Assembly: GCA_902825775.1 (NCBI GenBank)
Contig: CADECF010000003.1
Location: 173,800 to 237,799, forward strand
Direction: 5' to 3'
DNA from: an uncultured Lysobacteraceae bacterium
GTDB taxonomy: Bacteria; Pseudomonadota; Gammaproteobacteria; Xanthomonadales; Xanthomonadaceae
Length of the DNA: 64,000 bases
Positions 21,599 to 29,023 of this stretch are shown here, one piece after another. A model generated the notes under the pieces. The model was not told the DNA's origin. It did no database searches and worked only from the letters and a program-made list of their open reading frames with translations. How positions within the stretch are numbered: the stretch's first letter is position 1; each line of letters opens with the position of its first letter. Made by a program: the position numbers and the translations under genes.

Positions 21599-23942
21599 CA
21601 AGAGCAAAGCGCGGTGGTGGCCATGGCTGCGCTGGAGCGCGGTCGCGCTGCTTTCGTCGCTATTGCTGCTCGACCTGATCTTCCCCATCCCGCTTCCGAA
21701 ACAACGCGACACCAGCACCCTCGTCTCCGCGCGCGACGGCAGTCCGCTCCGCGCCTTCGCCGATCGCGACGGCATCTGGCGCTACCCGGCGTCGCTGCAG
21801 ACCGTATCGCCGTTATACCTACAGGCCTTGCTGAACTACGAGGACCGCCATTTTTGGAGCCACCCCGGCATCAATCCGTTCGCGTTGGCGCGTGCCGGCT
21901 GGCAATGGCTGCGCCATGGCCGCATCGTCTCCGGCGGATCGACGCTGACCATGCAGGTCGCGCGCATTCTCGACCCGCATTCGCGCACGCCCTGGGGAAA
22001 AGTCAAACAGTTGCTGCGTGCGTTGCAGCTGGAAGCGCATCTGTCAAAACGAGAAATATTGACGCTCTATCTCAACCGCGCGCCTTACGGCGGTACGATC
22101 GAAGGCGTCGAAGCCGCGAGCTGGGCGTATCTGGGAAAACCGGCCGCGCGATTGTCGCAGGCGGAAGCGGCCTTGCTGACCGTGCTGCCGCAATCGCCGA
22201 GCCGGCTGCGCCCAGATCGCGAACCGGAAGCCGCGCGGCGCGCACGCGACAAGGTGCTCGCGCGGATGGCGGCGCTCGGCGTGTGGAGCCATGCGGAAGT
22301 CGAAGACGCCCGCATCGAACCCGTGGTGGCGCGTTCGCTGCAACCGCCGATGCTGGCCGCTCTGTTGGCCGAACGTTTACGGCGCGAGCATCCGCGCGCC
22401 GAGCGGATCGCATCGTCCATCGATCCGCAACTGCAGCGCACGTTGGAAGAACGCGTCGCCGCCTATTTTTCGCAACTGCCGGAGCGCACATCGGCGGCGT
22501 TGCTGGTCGTGGACAACGCATCGCTGGAAGCGCGCGCTTACGTCGGCTCGGTGATCTACGGCGACAAGGCGCGGTTGGGCCACGTCGACATGGTGCAGGC
22601 CTGGCGTTCGCCCGGTTCCACGCTCAAGCCGTTCCTGTACGGGTTGGCGCTGGATGACGGCCTGATCCATTCCGAAAGCCTGCTGGTCGATGCGCCGCAG
22701 GCCTTCGGCGATTACCGGCCGACCAACTTCGATGCCGAGTTCAATGGTCCGATCGGCGCGGCGGAAGCGCTGCGGCTGTCGTTGAACGTGCCGGCGGTGG
22801 ACTTGCTCGACCGGGTCGGGCCTTCGCGTTTCGCCGCGCGTCTGGCCAATGCCGGCGTCGAGCTGAAGTTCCCTCGCGGCGCCAAGCCGAATCTAGCGTT
22901 GATTCTCGGCGGTACGGGTGTTCGCCTGGAAGATTTGGTGGGCGCATTCGCCGCATTCAATCGCGACGGTATCGCCGGCCGCGTGCGCTATGCCGCGGGC
23001 GATGCGCGCGTCGAACGACGCCTGCTGTCGCCTGGCGCTGCCTGGATCGTGCGCGAAATCCTTGAAGCCAATCCGCGGCCGGGGCAGGCGTCGGAGGCTT
23101 TCGATCCCGGATTGCGCCCCAAGGTGGCATGGAAAACCGGTACCAGTTACGGCTTCCGCGACGCTTGGGCGGTCGGCGGCACGCGCCGCTACACCGTGGG
23201 CGTCTGGGTCGGCCGTCCGGACGGCACGCCGTTGCCCGGACAATACGGCGCAGTCACGGCCTTGCCGCTGCTGTTCGAAGTGGTCGACAGTCTGCCGCGC
23301 GTGCGCGGCGATGCGGTGCCGCGGCCCGCGCCTGCTAGCGTGGCCGAAGCGGAGATATGCTGGCCATTGGGCACTGCGGCCGACGCGCAGTCCGCTGCGC
23401 TATGCCATCGCAAGATGAAAGCCTGGACGCTCGATGGCGCATTGCCGCCGACTTTCGCCGAGCGTGGCGCGCGATTGTGGAGTACGGGGCTGGAGCGTTT
23501 CCGCATCGATGCCAAGACCGGGCAGCGCCTATCGGCGGAATGCGCGCGCCCGCATCGGTCGCAGGCCGCGGAAATCGCCCGCTGGCCCTCGCTGGCGTCG
23601 CCGTGGCTTTCCAGCGCCACCCGCAAAGCATCCAGCCTGCCGCCGCTGGCGCCGGACTGCGCGGCTGACGGGCGCGACGCGGCCGAGGAATTGCACATCG
23701 AAGGCATCAACGACGCCGCCACGCTGGCGCGCGCGCCGGGCAGCGACAAGCCCTTGCGCTTGCAGGTGCGCGCGCTCGGTACGGATACGCGCGTGCAATG
23801 GCTGCTGGACGGGCGCTGGATCGGCGAAACACGCGGCGCGCAGGTGTTCGCCCACGATTACGATGCGGCGGGCGAGCATACGTTGACCGCACTGGCCAAT
23901 AGCGGCGCGTGGAAACGTGTGCGCTTCCGCATCCTTCGCTGA
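21546..23942 (+). CDS. pbpC: penicillin-binding protein 1C
   Basis: About 798 residues. After one transmembrane segment (WSAVALLSSLLLLDLIFPI) comes a GT51 glycosyltransferase with the catalytic region NYEDRHFWSHPGINP and GGSTLTMQVARIL. A transpeptidase follows, with the SxxK motif SPGSTLKPF, SLN and KTGTS, then a C-terminal PBPC domain from about residue 690. It polymerises peptidoglycan and partners the alpha-2-macroglobulin encoded upstream. No ATG or GTG is available before the membrane segment. The only starts are TTG 21546 and TTG 21570, both inside the class F repeat, so the first 18 or so residues are repeat-derived and the exact start is uncertain. Confidence 0.9.
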   Translation: MKSISKIKLGPSVRWDDGKSKARWWPWLRWSAVALLSSLLLLDLIFPIPLPKQRDTSTLVSARDGSPLRAFADRDGIWRYPASLQTVSPLYLQALLNYEDRHFWSHPGINPFALARAGWQWLRHGRIVSGGSTLTMQVARILDPHSRTPWGKVKQLLRALQLEAHLSKREILTLYLNRAPYGGTIEGVEAASWAYLGKPAARLSQAEAALLTVLPQSPSRLRPDREPEAARRARDKVLARMAALGVWSHAEVEDARIEPVVARSLQPPMLAALLAERLRREHPRAERIASSIDPQLQRTLEERVAAYFSQLPERTSAALLVVDNASLEARAYVGSVIYGDKARLGHVDMVQAWRSPGSTLKPFLYGLALDDGLIHSESLLVDAPQAFGDYRPTNFDAEFNGPIGAAEALRLSLNVPAVDLLDRVGPSRFAARLANAGVELKFPRGAKPNLALILGGTGVRLEDLVGAFAAFNRDGIAGRVRYAAGDARVERRLLSPGAAWIVREILEANPRPGQASEAFDPGLRPKVAWKTGTSYGFRDAWAVGGTRRYTVGVWVGRPDGTPLPGQYGAVTALPLLFEVVDSLPRVRGDAVPRPAPASVAEAEICWPLGTAADAQSAALCHRKMKAWTLDGALPPTFAERGARLWSTGLERFRIDAKTGQRLSAECARPHRSQAAEIARWPSLASPWLSSATRKASSLPPLAPDCAADGRDAAEELHIEGINDAATLARAPGSDKPLRLQVRALGTDTRVQWLLDGRWIGETRGAQVFAHDYDAAGEHTLTALANSGAWKRVRFRILR

Positions 23943-23962
23943 CGCTTCGTGAGCGCGGCTTT

Positions 23963-24043
23963 TGTGGGAGCGGCTTTAGCCGCGAGCTTTTCCGAGCATG
24001 TCGCCACTCGCAGAAAGAGCTCGCGGCTAAAGCCGCTCCCACA
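23963..24043. repeat. palindromic repeat, class A
   Basis: Arms TGTGGGAGCGGCTTTAGCCG plus CGAGCTTT and complement enclose about 25 bases. The repeat lies between the convergent ends of pbpC and the ferritin-like gene. Confidence 0.92.
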
Positions 24044-24061
24044 AGACAGCATGGGAGCAGG

Positions 24062-24643
24062 CTATTTTCCGATCCAGCCGTTGAGCAGATCGGCGAATTC
24101 GTCGGCGTGCTCTTCTTCCTGCTCGAGGATGCCTTCCAGCATGCGCTTGGTGGTCGTGTCGCGGTCGCCGATGTAGTTGATCATTTGCCGATAGCTGTCG
24201 ATGGCGATGCGTTCTGCGATCAGATCTTCCTTGACCATATCGCGAAGATCCTTGCCTTCCTGGTATTCGGCATGCGAACGCCGGATCAGCGTGTCGGGGT
24301 TCAGGTCGGGCTCGCCGCCCAATTGCACGATCCGCTCGGCGATCTTGTGCGCATGCGCTTGTTCCTGCTGCGCGTGCTCGAGGAATTCGCCCTTGACCGC
24401 ATCGGCGAGCATGCCCGAGGCCATGAAGTAATGGCGGTAGTAACGCAGCACGCACACATACTCGGTGGCCAACGCGTCGTTGAGCAGTTTGATCACGGTG
24501 GCCTTGTCGGCCGAGTACGTCTGCGTGACCGCGCCCTTGTCGATGTTCTTGCGCGCGTTCGCGCGCAGCGTGGCGGTGCTGTCGATGCCGCTGGTCGATG
24601 CGGCTTTGGCGGTCTTGGCGGTTTTGGCTGGCTTCTTGCTCAT
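24062..24643 (-). CDS. ferritin-like (bacterioferritin/Dps-type) diiron protein
   Basis: 193 residues. After a Lys/Ala-rich N-terminal tail (MSKKPAKTAKTAKAA) comes a four-helix ferritin-like domain with two carboxylate/histidine motifs: EYVCVLRYYRHYF then EFLEHAQQEQAHAHK, and ERIAIDSYRQ then EQEEEHADE. This is the pattern expected of a diiron site. A role in iron storage or peroxide detoxification is inferred from the family and from the peroxiredoxin gene that precedes it by 22 bases. The basic tail could contact DNA, as in some Dps proteins. The start at ATG 24643 has a GAGG site; the frame extends upstream into the peroxiredoxin gene. Confidence 0.85.
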   Translation of the reverse strand: MSKKPAKTAKTAKAASTSGIDSTATLRANARKNIDKGAVTQTYSADKATVIKLLNDALATEYVCVLRYYRHYFMASGMLADAVKGEFLEHAQQEQAHAHKIAERIVQLGGEPDLNPDTLIRRSHAEYQEGKDLRDMVKEDLIAERIAIDSYRQMINYIGDRDTTTKRMLEGILEQEEEHADEFADLLNGWIGK

Positions 24644-24665
24644 GGCTGGCCTCGGAGCGGTGGGT

Positions 24666-25142
24666 TCAAAGTTGCGAAAGCATGTGCTCTGCGGAAGAAA
24701 CGCGGAATTCGCCCGGCGCCTCGACATCGATCCTCTTCACGACGCCGTCTTCGGCGTAAAGCGCGAACCGTTTGGAGCGCGTGCCCATGCCGTAGGCGCT
24801 GGCATCCATCTCAAGGCCAAGCGCGCGGGTGAAATCGCCGTTGCCGTCGGCGAGCATGCTCAGGCCGTCGGGTACATGCTGGCTCTCGCCCCAGGCTTTC
24901 ATCACGAACGGGTCGTTGACCGATACGCACAGCACTTCGATGCCTTTCTCGCGGAACTTGTCGAAATGTTCGACGAAACCGGGCAGATGCCGTTCCGAAC
25001 AGGTCGGCGTGAACGCGCCGGGCACGGCGAACAGTACGACTTTCTTGCCGTCGAAGAGGGTAGGGGTGTCGACCGTTTCGACGCCTTCTCGTATACGTTG
25101 CAACGTGGCTTCGGGGATACGGTCGCCGACTTTGATGGTCAT
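24666..25142 (-). CDS. peroxiredoxin, Prx5 (AhpC/TSA type II) family
   Basis: 158 residues. It reduces hydroperoxides using the peroxidatic cysteine in PGAFTPTCS (Cys48). The sequence order (IPEATLQRI, FAVPGAFTPTCSERHLPGF, SVNDPFVMKAW, DGNGDFTRALGLEMD) is that of the Prx5 group, which usually draws electrons from glutathione/glutaredoxin or thioredoxin. No second conserved cysteine is visible, so it is probably a one-Cys or glutathione-dependent enzyme. ATG 25142 is preferred because GGAGAG lies a few bases upstream; ATG 25154 would add four residues. It precedes the ferritin-like gene on the same strand, which suggests a small oxidative-stress operon. Confidence 0.93.
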   Translation of the reverse strand: MTIKVGDRIPEATLQRIREGVETVDTPTLFDGKKVVLFAVPGAFTPTCSERHLPGFVEHFDKFREKGIEVLCVSVNDPFVMKAWGESQHVPDGLSMLADGNGDFTRALGLEMDASAYGMGTRSKRFALYAEDGVVKRIDVEAPGEFRVSSAEHMLSQL

Positions 25143-25343
25143 AGGGCTCTCCATAGGGAAGGCCGAGTCTAGCGGGCTGCCGCTAAGACCGCGTCAACGG
25201 CTGTTTGCGATCGGCTTGAAATCGTTCGGTCAGGGCTTGCATCCGGGCACGGACGCGGACCGGGCGATGATCGCGCTCCGACGGCAACTGGGCTAATCTC
25301 GGCTCGCGGCAGCGATGCTGCGGTTCGAGTCCGTGGAGTCGAT

Positions 25344-26237
25344 ATGCAGTTCAAAGATTATTACCAGATACTCGGCGTCGAACCCAGCGCTGGCGAAGCC
25401 GAACTCAAGACCGCCTATCGTCGGTTGGCGCGCAAATACCACCCCGACGTCAGCAAGGAAGCCGGCGCCGAAGAGAAATTCAAAGCCGTCAACGAAGCCT
25501 ACGAAGCGCTGCGCGATCCGCAGAAGCGCGCCGCTTACGATCAATTGCGCACGCGCGGCTACCGGCCGGGCGATGAAGTGCAGCCGCCGCCGGGCGGCTT
25601 CGGCCATGGCCCGGGCGATTTCGATTTCGACGAGGTCTTCGCTGGCGGCGATGGCGGCGGTTTCAGCGATTTCTTCGAAAGCCTGTTCGGCCGTGCGCGC
25701 GGCGGCGGCTTCGGCCAACAAGCGCCCGGCCGCGGGCCGCGGCCGCAAGGTCCCACGCGCGCCAAATTGGCGGTGCCGCTGGAAGCGGTCCACGACGGTT
25801 CCACGGTGCGCATCGGCATCAACGGGAAATCGCTGGACGTGCGCATCCCCAAAGGCATCAAACCAGGTCAGTTGATCCGTCTGGCCGGGCAGGGCACGCA
25901 TGGCGATTTGCTGCTGGAAATCGAATACGCCGCGCATCCGCAATTCGAAGTGGATGGCCGCAACATCATTTATGTATTGCCGGTGGCGCCATGGGAAGCC
26001 GCGTTGGGCGCCACGGTCAGCGTGCCGACGCTCGGCGGGCCGGTGGACTTGAAGATTCCCGCCGATTCCGAAGCCGGCCGCAAGCTGCGCCTGCGCGGCC
26101 GCGGTTTGCCGGGCACGCCGGCGGGCGACCAGATCGTCGAGCTGGAAGTGCTGGCCCCGCGCGCAAACACCGAGGCCGAGCGCGAGGCTTATCAGGGCAT
26201 GAAAGAAGTTTTCGGCGACGACTGGCGCCGCGCTTGA
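25344..26237 (+). CDS. cbpA: DnaJ-type curved-DNA-binding co-chaperone CbpA
   Basis: 297 residues. The N-terminal J domain has the HPD motif ([12 protein letters not shown]) that stimulates DnaK ATPase. Next come a Gly/Phe-rich linker (about 72-135) and two C-terminal substrate-binding beta domains (from about 140). No cysteine-rich zinc domain is present, so it belongs to the CbpA class and not to DnaJ itself. The cbpM modulator often found after cbpA is absent. The ATG 25344 start is the conserved [12 protein letters not shown]. Confidence 0.92.
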   Translation: MQFKDYYQILGVEPSAGEAELKTAYRRLARKYHPDVSKEAGAEEKFKAVNEAYEALRDPQKRAAYDQLRTRGYRPGDEVQPPPGGFGHGPGDFDFDEVFAGGDGGGFSDFFESLFGRARGGGFGQQAPGRGPRPQGPTRAKLAVPLEAVHDGSTVRIGINGKSLDVRIPKGIKPGQLIRLAGQGTHGDLLLEIEYAAHPQFEVDGRNIIYVLPVAPWEAALGATVSVPTLGGPVDLKIPADSEAGRKLRLRGRGLPGTPAGDQIVELEVLAPRANTEAEREAYQGMKEVFGDDWRRA

Positions 26238-26257
26238 TCCAGCAAACGCTTTTGATT

Positions 26258-26391
26258 TGTAGAGCGGAGCTTGCTCCGCTGCTCTTGTAGGTGCGAATTC
26301 ATTCGCATGCTTTTTCCACGGCATGCAAGAGCGTGCGAATGAATTCGCACTTACAAAGAACAAAAAACAGCGGAGCAAGCCCCGCTCTACA
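26258..26391. repeat. palindromic repeat, class C, interrupted by another palindrome
   Basis: The outer arms are TGTAGAGCGGAGCTTGCTCC plus GCTGC on the left and the complement on the right. In other copies only about 15-30 bases separate the arms, but here about 85 do, because a second, unrelated palindrome is nested in the loop. Confidence 0.88.
26286..26355. repeat. nested palindromic repeat, class D (TGTAGGTGCGAATTCATTCG)
   Basis: Arms TGTAGGTGCGAATTCATTCG plus CATGC and an almost exact complement enclose about 10-20 bases. The whole unit lies inside the loop of a class C repeat. It is the only class D copy I see in the window. Confidence 0.85.
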
Positions 26392-26398
26392 AAGCGCT

Positions 26399-26776
26399 TC
26401 AGGCCGCTGCGGGGCCGCCGAGCAACTGACCGACGATCTCGGCCAATTCCGATTCGCTGAAAGGTTTGGTGATGTAGGCCTTGGCGCCCTGGCGCATGCC
26501 CCAGACGCGGTCGGTGTCCTGGTCCTTGGTGGTCACCAGCACCACCGGGATGTGCTGGGTCGTCGCGTCGCGGTTGATCGAACGCGTGGCCTGAAAGCCG
26601 TTGAGGTTGGGCATGACCACGTCCATCAGGATCAGGTCCGGCAATTCCCGCTTGGCCACTTCCACGCCGGCGGCGCCGTCTTCGGCGGTCAGTGCTTCGT
26701 GGCCGAGTTTTTCGACGATGCGACGGATGCCCATCAATTGCGACGGCGAGTCGTCGACGATCAGAATGCGCGCCAT
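26399..26776 (-). CDS. pilH: type IV pilus/twitching response regulator PilH-type (single receiver domain)
   Basis: 125 residues forming one CheY-like receiver: acidic pair Asp8/Asp9, phosphoacceptor Asp52 in LILMDVVMPNLNG, and the TKPFS lysine near residue 104. There is no output domain. The pattern DDSPSQLMGIRRIVEKLGHEALTAEDGAAGVE is that of PilH, which opposes PilG in the Chp chemosensory system controlling pilus retraction. pilG, pilI and pilJ are not adjacent, so the name rests on sequence character. The start at ATG 26776 has a GGGGAAA site; an ATG four codons upstream is possible. Confidence 0.85.
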   Translation of the reverse strand: MARILIVDDSPSQLMGIRRIVEKLGHEALTAEDGAAGVEVAKRELPDLILMDVVMPNLNGFQATRSINRDATTQHIPVVLVTTKDQDTDRVWGMRQGAKAYITKPFSESELAEIVGQLLGGPAAA

Positions 26777-26841
26777 ACTTTTCCCCATGAAGTCGGGCCG
26801 ATTGTAACGCGGCGCCCAGGTTTGCAAACGCGGGTTTAGGC

Positions 26842-27834
26842 TCAGAGTGTGACCAGCGTCCTGCCGTGCGAGCCGCCGGCCAGCATCCGCGCGAAGACCT
26901 CCGGCAACTGCTGCAGCGTCGCCTCGCGGGTGCAGATGGCGTCCAGGTGCGCCGGTTTCCAGTCCGTGGCCAGCCGGCGCCAGATTTCGTCGCGGATGTC
27001 CCGCGCCGTACCGGCCGAAGCCACGCCGAGCAGGGAGACGCCGCGGATGATGAACGGCATTACGGTGGTGGGCAGGTCGTGCGTAGCAGCCAGGCCCGCG
27101 CTGGCCACGTTGCCGTACGGCGCGGTTTGCGCGAGCAGGCTGGCCAGCATCGGCCCGCCGACGTTGTCCAGACCACCGCCGAAGCGCGTGGATTCCATCG
27201 GCCGGGTGGTGGAGAGGGCGTCCCGGCCCAGTACCTCGTGCGCCCCGATGGCGGTGAGGTAATCGGTTTGGTCGGCCTTGCCGCTGACCGCGTGCACCTG
27301 ATAGCCGGCGCTGCTGAAGATGTCGATCGCCAGCGAGCCGACGCCGCCGGTGGCGCCGGTGACGGCCAGCGGACCGAGTTCCGGCGTCTGCCGGTTTTCG
27401 ATCATGCGGAACAAAGCAAGCGCAGCGGTGAAGCCGGCGGTGCCCAGGATCATGCTCTCGCGCAGGCTCAATCCTTTCGGCAGCGGGATGGTCCACTTCG
27501 CTTCCAGCCGCGCGTATTGCGAGTAACCGCCGTCGCGCGTTTCGCTCAGGCCCGAGCCGGTCACGAGCACGGCATCGCCTTCCTTGAATTTGGGGTCGGC
27601 CGAAGCGACGACGTGGCCGGCTACGTCGATGCCGCCGACGAGCGGGAACTTGCGCAGGATCTTGCCCTGGCCCGTTCCGGCCAGCGCGTCCTTGAAGTTG
27701 ACCGAAGAGTAGGCGGTCTCGATCACGACTTCGCCGGGGGCGAGGTCGGCGAGCGCGATCTCTTCGATGCCGCTGCGGTAGCCGGCGGTGTCGTTGTGGA
27801 TGCGGAATGCGTTGAAACGGCTGGGGATCGTCAT
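26842..27834 (-). CDS. acuI: NADPH-dependent acrylyl-CoA reductase/quinone reductase (AcuI/YhdH family)
   Basis: 330 residues of the medium-chain dehydrogenase fold. The N-terminal GroES-like domain lacks zinc ligands. The nucleotide domain carries VTGATGGVGSLAIDIFSSAGYQVHAVSGK, in which a Ser/Lys pair suits NADPH. The family (YhdH in E. coli, AcuI in Rhodobacter) reduces acrylyl-CoA to propionyl-CoA and detoxifies acrylate-like electrophiles; older names call it quinone oxidoreductase. The ATG at 27834 is only ten bases from the end of the GIY-YIG element, so its promoter lies in or beyond that element. pilH follows on the same strand after 65 bases. Confidence 0.9.
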   Translation of the reverse strand: MTIPSRFNAFRIHNDTAGYRSGIEEIALADLAPGEVVIETAYSSVNFKDALAGTGQGKILRKFPLVGGIDVAGHVVASADPKFKEGDAVLVTGSGLSETRDGGYSQYARLEAKWTIPLPKGLSLRESMILGTAGFTAALALFRMIENRQTPELGPLAVTGATGGVGSLAIDIFSSAGYQVHAVSGKADQTDYLTAIGAHEVLGRDALSTTRPMESTRFGGGLDNVGGPMLASLLAQTAPYGNVASAGLAATHDLPTTVMPFIIRGVSLLGVASAGTARDIRDEIWRRLATDWKPAHLDAICTREATLQQLPEVFARMLAGGSHGRTLVTL

Positions 27835-27843
27835 CTCTTCAAC

Positions 27844-28253
27844 CCGTCATCCCAGCGAAAGCTGGGACCCATTTTGATCTTGCTATCCGTTTAAAGGATA
27901 TCAGGGTACAGGTCCCGCCATTCTGGATTTTCGCTCTCGACCAGCCGTATTTTCCAAAGCCGTTTCCAGGCTTTCATCGCCTTCTCGCGGGCTATGGCAG
28001 GCGCCATCTCGGAGTGAATTTCGTACCAGACAAGCGCGTGCACGGCATATTTCTTAGTGAACCCGCCCTGTCAGCCCGCTCTTATGCTGAAATATTCGTG
28101 AGGGCAGGTCCGATGTGACGCCTATATAGAGCGTGCCTCTTGGGCTGCTGGCCAGGATGTAAACGCAAGGTAGCCGTTCGCGCACGCTCGTCTTTCCCAG
28201 ATCGGAGTGGGACATAAGAGCAAAATGGGTCCCAGCTTTCGCTGGGATGACGG
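27844..28253. mobile_element. 410 bp element with 33 bp terminal inverted repeats carrying a GIY-YIG gene
   Basis: The left end reads CCGTCATCCCAGCGAAAGCT then GGGACCCATTTTG, and the right end is its exact complement (33 bases). Between them lies a single frameshifted GIY-YIG nuclease gene that almost fills the space: its stop is 15 bases inside the left repeat and its ATG 5 bases inside the right one. No target duplication is evident. The class F repeat at 21489-21598 shares both ends, including bases inside the terminal repeats. Confidence 0.75.
27891..28215 (-). pseudogene. GIY-YIG endonuclease-domain protein, frameshifted
   Basis: From ATG 28215 the frame reads into CVYILASSPRGTLYIGVTSDLPSRIFQHKSGLTG, a typical single-domain GIY-YIG protein, and then stops at 28054-28056. 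Shifting by one base near 28058-28066 restores the family C-terminus: FTKKYAVHALVWYEIHSEM, AIAREKAMKAWKRLWKIRLV and NPEWRDLYPDIL to a TAA at 27891. The joined product would be about 107 residues, full family length. One inserted base (or two lost) has therefore inactivated an otherwise intact gene, unless it is a sequencing error. Solo GIY-YIG proteins of this kind are common but poorly characterised. Confidence 0.88.
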
Positions 28254-28299
28254 CGGGACAGGACATCGGAAAACTATCCGCCCGCTGCCCGGGAAATAC

Positions 28300-28893
28300 T
28301 TAACGCAATTCCTTGCGCCGCTTCTCGTCCATCCACTTCGAAGCCTGCGCAGGTTCGTACGCTCGCAGCCACGAAAACAGCGCATCGATATCGTCGCCAT
28401 GCCACAGATCGGCGCGTTGGTCGGCATGGAGGAAGCGCTCGGCGACCATGCGATCCATCATCGCCGCCAGCGGCTGGTAGAAGCCGTCGACGTCGAAGAA
28501 GGCGCAAGGCTTGTCGCCCAAGCCGAGTTGTCGCCAAGTCAGCATCTCGAACATCTCGTCCAGCGTGCCGAAGCCGCCGGGCAGGGCGACGAAGCTGTCG
28601 GACAGGTCGAACATGCGCGCCTTGCGCTCGTGCATGTTGGCGACGGTCTCGAGGCGGGTCAGCCCGCGATGCGCGACTTCCCACTCGACCAATTGATTCG
28701 GAATCACGCCTACGACTTCGCCGCCGGCTTCCAGCGCGGCGTCGGCGACGATGCCCATCAGGCCGACGTTGCCGCCGCCGTAGACCAGCGCGAGGTTTTC
28801 ATTGGCGATGCGGGTGCCGAACGCGGCGGCGCGTTCGGCATACACGGGTTTGTTGCCGGCGTTGGAGCCGCAGTAGACGCAGATCGATTTCAT
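28300..28893 (-). CDS. LOG-family protein (TIGR00730; cytokinin riboside monophosphate phosphoribohydrolase type)
   Basis: 197 residues with the Rossmann-like LOG fold and its signature PGGFGTLDE, plus the N-terminal MKSICVYCGSNAGN and YGGGNVGLMG. LOG enzymes split nucleoside monophosphates at the N-glycosidic bond; in bacteria many act on AMP or related nucleotides and the true role is often unclear. The start is ATG 28893; upstream in-frame sequence is only class H repeat. It follows lpdA on the same strand, with a repeat in between, so it may be the last gene of the suc operon. Confidence 0.92.
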   Translation of the reverse strand: MKSICVYCGSNAGNKPVYAERAAAFGTRIANENLALVYGGGNVGLMGIVADAALEAGGEVVGVIPNQLVEWEVAHRGLTRLETVANMHERKARMFDLSDSFVALPGGFGTLDEMFEMLTWRQLGLGDKPCAFFDVDGFYQPLAAMMDRMVAERFLHADQRADLWHGDDIDALFSWLRAYEPAQASKWMDEKRRKELR

Positions 28894-28902
28894 ACGGTAT
28901 TT

Positions 28903-29016
28903 CCTTCTCCCTTCGGGAGAAGGTGCCCGAAGGGCGGATGAGGGTTCGGGGTGTGGTTGTGGCATCGCACTCGCGCCGTACCCTCACCCCAACCCCTCTC
29001 CCGATGGGAGAGGGGC
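28903..29016. repeat. composite repeat, class H
   Basis: Hairpin CCTTCTCCCTTCGGGAGAAG, a centre containing GGCATCGCACTCGCGCCGTA, then CCCTCACCCCAACCCCTCTC and a closing hairpin. It lies between lpdA and the LOG gene and shares its centre with the copy at 30468. Confidence 0.9.
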
Positions 29017-29023
29017 GAGCGCA

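Noticed and set aside
16529-23942. Horizontal acquisition of the alpha-2-macroglobulin/pbpC pair
   Set aside because: Base composition and codon use look like the neighbours, and no integrase, tRNA or direct repeats flank the pair. Only the small class F repeat has been inserted.
25344-26237. DnaJ proper
   Set aside because: The cysteine-rich zinc domain is missing, and no dnaK is adjacent. The layout is that of CbpA.
28054-28266. A 70-residue protein starting in the class F repeat as an intact gene
   Set aside because: Its first residues translate the terminal repeat and it ends at the frameshift. It is the 5' half of the GIY-YIG pseudogene.
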